The notes under the pieces are model-generated. The model worked only from the letters and a program-made list of their open reading frames with translations. It made no database searches and was not told the DNA's origin. DNA of 64,000 bases from DASTFY01 sp963829955. GTDB taxonomy: Bacteria > Actinomycetota > Acidimicrobiia > Acidimicrobiales > Ilumatobacteraceae. Shown here piece after piece: positions 57,618-64,000 of this stretch (its first letter is position 1; each line of letters starts with the position of its first letter). The position numbers and the translations under genes are program-made. The stretch lies in assembly GCA_963829955.1 (NCBI GenBank), contig CAWHKS010000013.1, positions 124,001 to 188,000 of the forward strand, in the 5' to 3' direction.

Positions 57618-57974
57618 ATGGGATTCCGCGACATCGGCAAGCGACTCAAGGCCTCGGTGGAGGAGCTGGACAACGCCAGGCTCCAGGGACGGTTCGTCGG
57701 CAAGGAGCTGACGCCGATCGACGAGCTCCCGCTGCGCACTCCCATCCGGGTCGGGGGCGAGGTCACCCGGATGCGCATCACGCCCCGCTCGGGCACACCT
57801 GCCCTCGAGGTGGTCGTGTGTGACGGCACGGGCGACCTCGTGGTCGTGTTCACCGGTCGGCGCACCGTCGGCGGCATGGGGAACGGGCGCGGCGTGCTCT
57901 TCGAGGGCGTCGCCCACCAGGAGCGGGGCCGGCCGGTGCTGCTCAACCCGGCTTACACGCTGCTGCCCGCGTAG
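57618..57974 (+). CDS. OB-fold nucleic-acid-binding-like protein
   Basis: 118 aa. The core VGGEVTRMRITPRSGTPALEVVVCDGTGDLVVVFTGRRTVGGMGNGRGVLFEGVAHQERGRPVLLNPAY reads as a five-strand OB fold, resembling the small protein (Rv2694c type) near the ceoBC genes in mycobacteria. Ligand unknown. CAGAAT lies eight bases before the ATG. It converges on the RCK genes. The conserved neighbourhood suggests a link with the K+ module but does not show what it does. Confidence 0.8.
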   Translation: MGFRDIGKRLKASVEELDNARLQGRFVGKELTPIDELPLRTPIRVGGEVTRMRITPRSGTPALEVVVCDGTGDLVVVFTGRRTVGGMGNGRGVLFEGVAHQERGRPVLLNPAYTLLPA

Positions 57975-57995
57975 GTCACCTCATGCGACCGGGCC

Positions 57996-58667
57996 TCAGG
58001 CCCCGGTGAGGATGGCCGTGACCTCGTCCTCGGACTCGGCGGTGACGAGGACGATGACCTCGTCGCCGGCGCGGATCATGGTGTCGCCCCGGGGCACCAC
58101 CACACGCTCCTGACGCACGATGGCGACGACCGTGGCGTCACGCGGGAGGCCGAGCTCGACGATCTCCTTGTCCGCGGCCGGCGAGCCCTCGGCCAGCGTC
58201 ACCTCGGCCAGCCGAGCCTTGCCCCCCTCGAACGACAGCAACCGCACGAACGAACCGACCGAGACCGCCTCCTGCACGAGGGCGGTGATGAGGTGGGGGG
58301 TGGAGACGGCGACATCGACGCCCCACAGCTGGTTGAACATCCACTCGTTCTTCGGGTTGTTGACGCGCGCAACGACCCGCGGGACGCCGAACTCCTGCTT
58401 GGCGAGGAGCGAGATCACGAGGTTGTCCTCGTCGTCGCCGGTCACGGCGGCGACCACGTCCGCCTTGTCGACCTGTGCCTCGCTCAGCCGGGTCGCCTCA
58501 CAGGCATCGGCCTGCAACCACGGCACCCCGGCCGGTTCGCCCGACCGCTCGGCGGCGCGGACGACCGCAGGATCGTTGTCGATGATCAGGACGTCGTGCT
58601 TGGCCTCGCTGAGCTGCTGCCCGATGAAGCGGCCGACCGAGCCACCTCCGGCGATGACGACCCGCAT
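57996..58667 (-). CDS. TrkA-type RCK potassium regulatory protein (CeoC-like)
   Basis: 223 aa: Rossmann RCK_N (GGGSVGRFIGQQL, then IDND as the acidic end of strand 2) and RCK_C (LAEVTLAEGSPAADKEIVELGLPRDATVVAIVR). It binds NAD(H) or adenine nucleotides and regulates K+ transport. Its ATG overlaps the upstream RCK stop as TGATG, so the two are cotranslated and probably assemble together. Confidence 0.9.
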   Translation of the reverse strand: MRVVIAGGGSVGRFIGQQLSEAKHDVLIIDNDPAVVRAAERSGEPAGVPWLQADACEATRLSEAQVDKADVVAAVTGDDEDNLVISLLAKQEFGVPRVVARVNNPKNEWMFNQLWGVDVAVSTPHLITALVQEAVSVGSFVRLLSFEGGKARLAEVTLAEGSPAADKEIVELGLPRDATVVAIVRQERVVVPRGDTMIRAGDEVIVLVTAESEDEVTAILTGA

Positions 58668-59335
58668 CAGTGCGCTCTCTTGCCCGGGCCGGCCACCAGC
58701 GCGGCATCCACGTCGGCCAGAGCGTCGCTGGCCACCGCCAGGTACACCACGTCGCCGTCCTGCGCGACGAGGTCCGCGTTCGGCACCTGGGCCACCCCGA
58801 GACGGCCCAGCGCTGCCACCCGGACCCGCCCGGGCTGCTCGAGCTCGGACAACGGGAGGCCGGACCACGACCCGGCGATGGTCCGCTCGACCAGCGACAC
58901 TCTCGCACTTGGGTCGATCCACTCGATCGCCGCTTCGCTGGGCACGAGGCGACGCATCACCCGCTCCGTCGTCCACGCCACGGTGGCGACGGTGGCGATG
59001 CCGAGGCGCTGGTAGATGGCCGCCCGCCTGGGGTCGTAGATGCGGGCCACGACGTTCTCGATGCCGAACGTCTCCCGAGCAACGCGAGCGATGAGGATGT
59101 TCGAGTTGTCGCCGTTGGTGACCGCCGCCAGCGACGCCGCCTGCTCGATGCCGGCCTCCGTCAACCGGTCGCGGTCGAATCCGATGCCGTTGACGATCTG
59201 GCCGCTGAAGTCGGTCGGCAGGCGGGCGAAAGCCTCGGGCCGCTTGTCGATGACCGCCACGGTGTGACCACCCTCGGTCAGGCTGCGGGCGAGCGCCGAG
59301 CCCACTCGGCCGCAACCGACTATCACGACGTGCAC
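58667..59335 (-). CDS. TrkA-type RCK potassium regulatory protein (CeoB-like)
   Basis: 222 aa. RCK_N motif GCGRVGSALARSL with IDKRPEAF at the end of strand 2, and an RCK_C domain (RTIAGSWSGLPLSELEQPGRVRVAALGRLG). The GTG start at 59335 has GGAGGAGG seven bases upstream. First of the two RCK genes. It diverges from the KimA-like permease gene across 120 bp, as ceoB/ceoC adjoin Rv2690c in M. tuberculosis. Confidence 0.9.
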   Translation of the reverse strand: MHVVIVGCGRVGSALARSLTEGGHTVAVIDKRPEAFARLPTDFSGQIVNGIGFDRDRLTEAGIEQAASLAAVTNGDNSNILIARVARETFGIENVVARIYDPRRAAIYQRLGIATVATVAWTTERVMRRLVPSEAAIEWIDPSARVSLVERTIAGSWSGLPLSELEQPGRVRVAALGRLGVAQVPNADLVAQDGDVVYLAVASDALADVDAALVAGPGKRAH

Positions 59336-59455
59336 TCGACGTCCTCCTCCGCGCTGGTCACGAGGGTCGGAATCCTATCCAGGGCGCCCGGACAGCCCCG
59401 CTGGCCTCCCGGCCGGACGGATCAGGTGACACAGCCTGTGCGAAAGTGCGCACCC

Positions 59456-61315
59456 ATGTACGCGGCGCTGAAGCGGGTGGTGCTCGGCACCCCGATCGCC
59501 ACCTCCCAGGAACACCACACCCGGTTGCCCAAGTCGGTGGCGCTCCCGGTGTTCGCCTCCGACGCCATCTCGTCGACGGCGTACGCGACGCAGGAGATCC
59601 TGATCGTCTTGATCCCGGCCGTCGGCTTCGCCGCCACCGACTACCTGGTCCCGCTGGCCGTGGTGGTGTGCATCCTGCTGGCCATCGTCATCACCAGCTA
59701 CCGCCAGACGATCATGGCTTACCCGGGGGGTGGCGGGACATACATCGTGAGCAGGGAGAACCTCGGCCCGCAGGTGGCGCTGGTGGCCGGAGCCTCGATC
59801 CTCGTCGACTACGTGCTGACGGTGGCCGTGTCGGTGTCCGCCGGTGTGGCCGCCATCACCTCCGCCTTCCCCGAGCTGAGCCGGTACCGGGTGGGCATGT
59901 GCGTGGGCTTCATCGCGCTCATGACGGTGGCCAACCTCCGGGGCATGAAGGAATCGGGCATGATCTTCGCCCCGCCGACCTACATCTACGTCGTGGTCCT
60001 GTTCGCCATGATCGTGCTGGGCCTGTACCGGTACTACACGGGTGACCTGGCCCGCCTGCCGACGAACCAGGAGGCCATCGACGAGCTCACAGGGGACGGC
60101 GCGCTGACGGGCATCAGCGCCCTCATCCTCCTACGGGCCTTCGCGTCCGGGGCCGTGGCCCTGACCGGGGTCGAGGCGATCGCCGACGGCGTCCCCGCGT
60201 TCCAGAAGCCCGAGAGCCGCAACGCGGCGCGCACCTTGACGACCATGGCAGTGATCCTGGGCACGGCCTTCTTCGGGCTGGGCCTCCTGACCAACCGCCT
60301 CAACCCGACGGCGTCCCATCACGAGACGCTGCTGTCCATCCTCGGGACGGAGGTCTTCGGCTCAGGCACGGTGCTCTACTACGTCCTGCAGTTCTCCACG
60401 TTCGCCATCCTCATCCTCGCCGCCAACACCGCGTACGCCGACTTCCCGCGCCTGTCGTCGATCATCGCCCGGGACGAGTTCCTCCCCCACCAGTTCAAGA
60501 ACCGGGGCGACCGCCTCGTCTTCTCCAACGGCATCCTCGTGCTCGCCGTCATGTCCTCAGTGCTGATCGTCGCCTTCGGCGGGCAGACGACGGCCCTGAT
60601 CCCCCTGTACGCGGTCGGCGTGTTCACGGGCTTCACGCTCAGCCAGGCCGGCATGGTCCGGTACCAGCGTCGCCGGCGGGAACCGGGCTGGAAGCTCCGC
60701 ATGGGCGTCAACCTGGTGGGGGCGATCGCCACCGCCATCGTGCTCCTGGTGGTCGTCGTCTCCAAGTTCACCGTCGGCGCCTGGCTGCCGGCCGTGGTGA
60801 TCCCGGCCATCGTCGTCCTCTTCAAGGCCATCGGCCATCACTACGCCGGCGTCCGCGAGGAGATCAAGGTGGGCGACGGTTGGCGGGCCCGGCGCCACAC
60901 CCACACCGTCATGGTGCTGGTCGGCAGCGTCAACAAGGGGACGCTGCAGGGGTTGGCGTACGCCCGCTCGCTCGCCCCGGACCGGCTGCTGGCGGTCACC
61001 GTCGTCACGGACGACGAGGAGGCCAACGAGCTGGCCGAGCAGTGGGCCAAGCACGACATCCCAGTCGAGCTCCACACCCTCCACTCGCCGTACCGGAACC
61101 TCACCCGGCCGGTGCTGCGGTTCCTCGACGAGCTGGACGCCGAGGACCGTGACGACATCATCACCGTCGTCATCCCCGAGTTCGTCGTCAGCCGCTGGTA
61201 CCTGCAGGTGCTCCACAACCAGACCGCGCTGGCCCTCAAGGCACGGCTGCTCTTCCGGCCCAACACCGTGGTGACGTCGGTGCCGATCCACATCGGCGAG
61301 CCCGCACAGGACTGA
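59456..61315 (+). CDS. KimA-like APC-superfamily permease, probable K+ importer (copy 1)
   Basis: 619 aa. The start at the ATG at 59456 matches the family opening MY..LKR..LG.P, then LPKSVALPVFASDAISSTAYATQEIL. About 12 transmembrane helices run to residue 460 (VVVCILLAIVITSYRQTIMAYPGGGGTYIVSRENLG; ANTAYADFPRLSSIIARDEFLP), followed by a roughly 150-residue cytosolic USP-like domain (HTVMVLVGSVNKGTLQGLAYARSLAPDRLLAVTVV). This matches B. subtilis KimA, a K+/H+ symporter inhibited by c-di-AMP. The adjacent RCK genes support a K+ role. No riboswitch is visible in the 120-bp upstream gap, which has the small palindrome CACAGCCTGTG. Confidence 0.88.
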   Translation: MYAALKRVVLGTPIATSQEHHTRLPKSVALPVFASDAISSTAYATQEILIVLIPAVGFAATDYLVPLAVVVCILLAIVITSYRQTIMAYPGGGGTYIVSRENLGPQVALVAGASILVDYVLTVAVSVSAGVAAITSAFPELSRYRVGMCVGFIALMTVANLRGMKESGMIFAPPTYIYVVVLFAMIVLGLYRYYTGDLARLPTNQEAIDELTGDGALTGISALILLRAFASGAVALTGVEAIADGVPAFQKPESRNAARTLTTMAVILGTAFFGLGLLTNRLNPTASHHETLLSILGTEVFGSGTVLYYVLQFSTFAILILAANTAYADFPRLSSIIARDEFLPHQFKNRGDRLVFSNGILVLAVMSSVLIVAFGGQTTALIPLYAVGVFTGFTLSQAGMVRYQRRRREPGWKLRMGVNLVGAIATAIVLLVVVVSKFTVGAWLPAVVIPAIVVLFKAIGHHYAGVREEIKVGDGWRARRHTHTVMVLVGSVNKGTLQGLAYARSLAPDRLLAVTVVTDDEEANELAEQWAKHDIPVELHTLHSPYRNLTRPVLRFLDELDAEDRDDIITVVIPEFVVSRWYLQVLHNQTALALKARLLFRPNTVVTSVPIHIGEPAQD

Positions 61316-61376
61316 CACCGACCTGAGATTCGGGCTGCCCGGCGCGACGCGCCGCCGCGCGATGCTGTCGCCCGCC

Positions 61377-63221
61377 ATGTACTCGACCTTCAAGCGGATC
61401 CTGGTCGGCCGACCGATCCCCTCGGCAGACGAGCGCCACCAGCGTCTGCGGAAGATCATCGCCTTGCCGGTGTTCGCTTCCGACGCCATCTCCTCCACCG
61501 CCTATGCCACGGACGAGATCCTGGTGGTGCTGCTCATCCAGGCCCACATCGGGTCCGAGGCGTGGCAGTACCTGGTGCCCATCGCCATCGTGGTCTGCAT
61601 CCTGCTGACCATCGTCGTCACCAGCTATCGCCAGACGATCTACGCATACCCGAGCGGGGGCGGCAGCTACATCGTCAGCCGCGAGAACCTGGGGACGATC
61701 CCGTCGCTCGTGGCCGGCTCGGCGCTGCTCGTCGACTACACCCTGACGGTCGCGGTGTCGGTGGCCGGCGGCGTGCTCGCCATTCGTGCCGCCGCCGGAT
61801 TCGACCGCCAGTGGGCGGTCCCGCTCTGCCTCCTCTGCATCCTCCTCATGACCCTCGCCAACCTGCGGGGCGTGAAGGAGTCAGGGGGTCTGTTCGCCGG
61901 ACCGACCTACTTCTACGTCGTGATGCTGGTCATCCTGATCGTGACCGGGCTGATCCGCATCTACATCTTCGACCTCGGCCCGCTGCCCAACGTCACCGTC
62001 GAAGGGCGGGAGCTGGCGGAGATGAACCAGACGCTCTCGTTCATGATGCTGCTGCGGGCCTTCTCGTCCGGCGCGGTCGCACTGTCCGGCGTGGAGGCGG
62101 TGTCGAACGGCGTCCCGGCATTCCGGCGGCCGGAGTCCCGCAACGCCTCCCGGACGCTGATGACGATGGCGATCATCCTCGGCACCACGTTCCTCGGCGT
62201 GTCGATCCTGGCCGCCCACCTCCAGCCCTACCGCGGCGAGGAGAGCGCCACCGGGATCGCGCTGATGGCGGCTTGGATCTACAACGGCAAGGGCATCCTG
62301 TTCTGGCTCACCCAGATCGCCACGTTCGCCATTCTGATCCTGGCCGCCAACACGGCCTACGCCGACTTCCCCCGCCTGTCGTCGATCATCGCCCGCGACG
62401 GGTTCCTCCCCCGCCAGTTCGCCAACCGCGGCGACCGCCTCGTGTTCTCCAACGGCATCATCGTGCTGGCACTGATGGCGGGCATCCTCGTCATCATCTT
62501 CAAGGGCAACATCAGCGCGCTGATCCCGCTCTACGCGTTCGGGGTGTTCACCGGGTTCACCCTCAGCCAGGCCGGCATGGTGCGGCACCACTTCCGTTTG
62601 AAGGAGCCGAACTGGCGCGCCAACGCGACCATCAACGGCGTGGGGAGCTTCACGACCGGCGTCGTGGCTCTGGTCGTCGTGGTCTCGAAGTTCACCGAGG
62701 GGGCCTGGATCCCCGCGGTGATCATCCCGATCATGGTCCTGGGCCTCAGGGCGATCGGCAGCCACTACGACCGGGTCCGCGAGGCCGTCCACGTTCCCCC
62801 GACCTACCGCGCCCCGCGCCACACCCACTACGTCGTCGTCCTCGTGGGCAGCGTCAACAAGGGTGCGCTCAACGCCATCGGCTACGCCCGCTCGCTGGCG
62901 CCCGACCGGCTGATCGCGGTGACCGTCGTGGGGGACGCCGAGGAGCAGGAGAAGATGACGCGGGAGTGGGCGGAGTACAACCTGCCCATCGAGCTCCACA
63001 CCATCTCTTCGCCCTACCGGGAGCTCACGCGGCCCGTCCTCAGGTACCTGGACGAGCTCGACGCGGAGGCCGAGGACGACATCATCACCGTGGTCATCCC
63101 GGAGTTCGTGACGGGATGGTCCAGCGGGTTCCTGCACAACCAGTCGGCGCTGGCCCTGAAGGCGCGGCTGCTGTACCGCCCGAACACGGTCGTGACCTCG
63201 GTTCCGGTGCTGGTCGAGTAG
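61377..63221 (+). CDS. KimA-like APC-superfamily permease, probable K+ importer (copy 2)
   Basis: 614 aa from the ATG at 61377 (MYSTFKRILVGRPIP), matching copy 1 in start and layout: LPVFASDAISSTAYATDEIL, SYRQTIYAYPSGGGSYIVSRENLG, ANTAYADFPRLSSIIARDGFLP and a C-terminal USP-like domain (YVVVLVGSVNKGALNAIGYARSL). The two are clear tandem paralogues separated by 61 bp, which contains a small GC hairpin (GGCGCGACGCGCC at 61341-61353). They diverge most in the loops around residues 200-230 and 280-300. They may be two importers of different affinity or a heterodimer, since KimA is dimeric. Confidence 0.88.
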   Translation: MYSTFKRILVGRPIPSADERHQRLRKIIALPVFASDAISSTAYATDEILVVLLIQAHIGSEAWQYLVPIAIVVCILLTIVVTSYRQTIYAYPSGGGSYIVSRENLGTIPSLVAGSALLVDYTLTVAVSVAGGVLAIRAAAGFDRQWAVPLCLLCILLMTLANLRGVKESGGLFAGPTYFYVVMLVILIVTGLIRIYIFDLGPLPNVTVEGRELAEMNQTLSFMMLLRAFSSGAVALSGVEAVSNGVPAFRRPESRNASRTLMTMAIILGTTFLGVSILAAHLQPYRGEESATGIALMAAWIYNGKGILFWLTQIATFAILILAANTAYADFPRLSSIIARDGFLPRQFANRGDRLVFSNGIIVLALMAGILVIIFKGNISALIPLYAFGVFTGFTLSQAGMVRHHFRLKEPNWRANATINGVGSFTTGVVALVVVVSKFTEGAWIPAVIIPIMVLGLRAIGSHYDRVREAVHVPPTYRAPRHTHYVVVLVGSVNKGALNAIGYARSLAPDRLIAVTVVGDAEEQEKMTREWAEYNLPIELHTISSPYRELTRPVLRYLDELDAEAEDDIITVVIPEFVTGWSSGFLHNQSALALKARLLYRPNTVVTSVPVLVE

Positions 63222-63232
63222 GCACTTCCTCC

Positions 63233-63238
63233 TAGCCT
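63233..63238 (+). promoter_or_regulatory. -10 element TAGCCT, leaderless promoter of the epimerase gene
   Basis: TAGCCT, eight bases, then the ATG at 63247. It lies 12 bp beyond the permease stop. Confidence 0.5.
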
Positions 63239-63246
63239 GCGGCGCC

Positions 63247-64000
63247 ATGGATGTCGTGATCTCCGGGTCTACGGGCCTGATCGGGAGCGCGCTGGGCGAG
63301 GCGCTCACGACGGCCGGGCACCGCCCGATCGGCCTGGTCCGCAGCGGGCCGAAGGGCGACGAGATCGCCTGGGATCCCGAGGCCGGGACCATCGACACCG
63401 CCTCGCTGGAGGGCGTCGACGCCGTGGTGCACCTGGCCGGAGCCGGCATCGGCGACCACCGGTGGACGGACGCGTACAAGCGCACGATCCGGCGCAGCCG
63501 GACCGAGGGGACCTCGCTGCTGGCCGGGGCGCTCGCCGGCCTCACGAGGCGGCCGTCGGTCCTGGTGTCCGGTTCCGCGGTCGGGATCTACGGCGACCGG
63601 GGCGACGACGTGGTCGACGAGACCAGCCCGCCGGGAACCGGATTCCTGCCCGACGTGTGCGTGGCTTGGGAGGAGGCGACGGCGACCGCCGCCGAAGCGG
63701 GGATCCGGGTGGCCAGGATTCGTTCGGGCATCGTGCTGTCCCCCCGTGGAGGTGCGCTGAAGAAGCAGCTCCCGCTGTTCAAACTGGGCCTCGGCGGCAA
63801 GCTCGGCTCGGGTCAGCAGTGGTTCAGCTGGATCTCGATCGACGACGAGGTCGGCGCCATCCTCCACCTGCTGACCCACGAGGTGGCCGGCCCGGCCAAC
63901 CTCACGGCCCCGCATCCGGTGACCAACGCGGAATTCACGAAGGCACTCGCTGGCGTCCTCGGCCGGCCGTCGTTCATGCCCATCCCCGCGTTCGGCCCGA
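63247..64000 (+). CDS. TIGR01777-family NAD(P)-dependent epimerase (SDR39U1-like), 3' end outside the window
   Basis: At least 251 codons, open to the window edge. MDVVISGSTGLIGSALGEALTTAGH gives the Rossmann GxxGxxG; VVHLAGAGIGDHRWTDAYKRTIRRSR, SGSAVGIYGDRGDDVVDE and RIRSGIVLSPRGGALKKQLPLFKLGLGGKLGSGQQWFSWISIDD are the blocks of the TIGR01777 (YfcH) family. The substrate of this family is not established. TAGCCT eight bases before the ATG supports the start. Confidence 0.9.
   Translation, partial: MDVVISGSTGLIGSALGEALTTAGHRPIGLVRSGPKGDEIAWDPEAGTIDTASLEGVDAVVHLAGAGIGDHRWTDAYKRTIRRSRTEGTSLLAGALAGLTRRPSVLVSGSAVGIYGDRGDDVVDETSPPGTGFLPDVCVAWEEATATAAEAGIRVARIRSGIVLSPRGGALKKQLPLFKLGLGGKLGSGQQWFSWISIDDEVGAILHLLTHEVAGPANLTAPHPVTNAEFTKALAGVLGRPSFMPIPAFGP

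Noticed and set aside
59336..59455. c-di-AMP (ydaO) riboswitch before the KimA-like gene
   Set aside because: Only 120 bp between divergent starts and no recognisable two-pseudoknot layout; the riboswitch is larger.
1..64000. tRNA, rRNA, prophage, transposase or integrase genes
   Set aside because: None could be recognised by eye. No transposase, integrase or phage structural motif appears in any plausible reading frame; a tRNAscan or Infernal run would settle the RNA genes.

Overview
This 64 kb window is very GC-rich chromosomal DNA with dense, mostly single-copy housekeeping genes. I read it as an actinobacterium, most likely Acidimicrobiia-like; that is an inference. Supporting it are F420-type luciferase-like (LLM) oxidoreductases, a Ku/LigD-polymerase pair, methylmalonyl-CoA mutase, an actinobacterial-type MoeZ, a ceoB/ceoC-like RCK pair next to a KimA-like permease, frequent GTG starts, and many start codons only 6-10 nt after a TANNNT -10 hexamer, which is the leaderless promoter layout known from actinobacteria. 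I see no tRNA, rRNA, CRISPR array, prophage or insertion sequence.

Layout. 1-8.2 kb: a birA fragment diverges from a biotin carboxylase/BCCP gene, followed by a secreted FN3 protein, an LpdA/SthA-like flavoprotein and an M15 peptidase lipoprotein. 8.2-23 kb: lysS, methylmalonyl-CoA mutase, a P-loop kinase/LLM fusion, RidA, an SGNH lipoprotein, MoeZ, a sirtuin, leucyl aminopeptidase, and a B12 adenosyltransferase diverging from metH. 23-28.3 kb: an AbiEi/DUF559 gene flanked by an imperfect direct repeat and a minisatellite, a heterodimeric ABC exporter and a GlsB-type protein. 28.3-39.7 kb: a 1286-aa cyclase/ATPase/TPR protein, a secreted protein, a thioesterase-LLM operon, an amidase, an MFS exporter and a family III CoA-transferase. 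39.7-47.7 kb: a LuxR remnant, a frameshifted ECF41-like sigma factor diverging from an SDR gene, ku-ligD(pol), a membrane protein, a frameshifted lipoprotein, a long inverted repeat, DUF445 and an M24 peptidase. 47.7-57 kb: a proline catabolism operon with a palindromic operator, a TetR gene, and an operon of E3 (lpd), E2 and a LipB-LipA fusion. 57-64 kb: a thioredoxin-like lipoprotein with an in-frame TGA at its active-site cysteine, an OB-fold protein, two RCK proteins, two KimA-like K+ permeases and the start of a TIGR01777 epimerase.

Functional links. BirA and BCCP sit back to back. The adenosyltransferase makes the cofactor form used by the mutase, while metH uses methylcobalamin. The LipB-LipA fusion lipoylates the E2 encoded just upstream. 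The RCK proteins probably gate or sense for the adjacent K+ permeases. The strongest candidate for something new is the probable selenoprotein at 57072-57590, where the redox motif becomes U-S-T-C and a SECIS-like hairpin follows the TGA.
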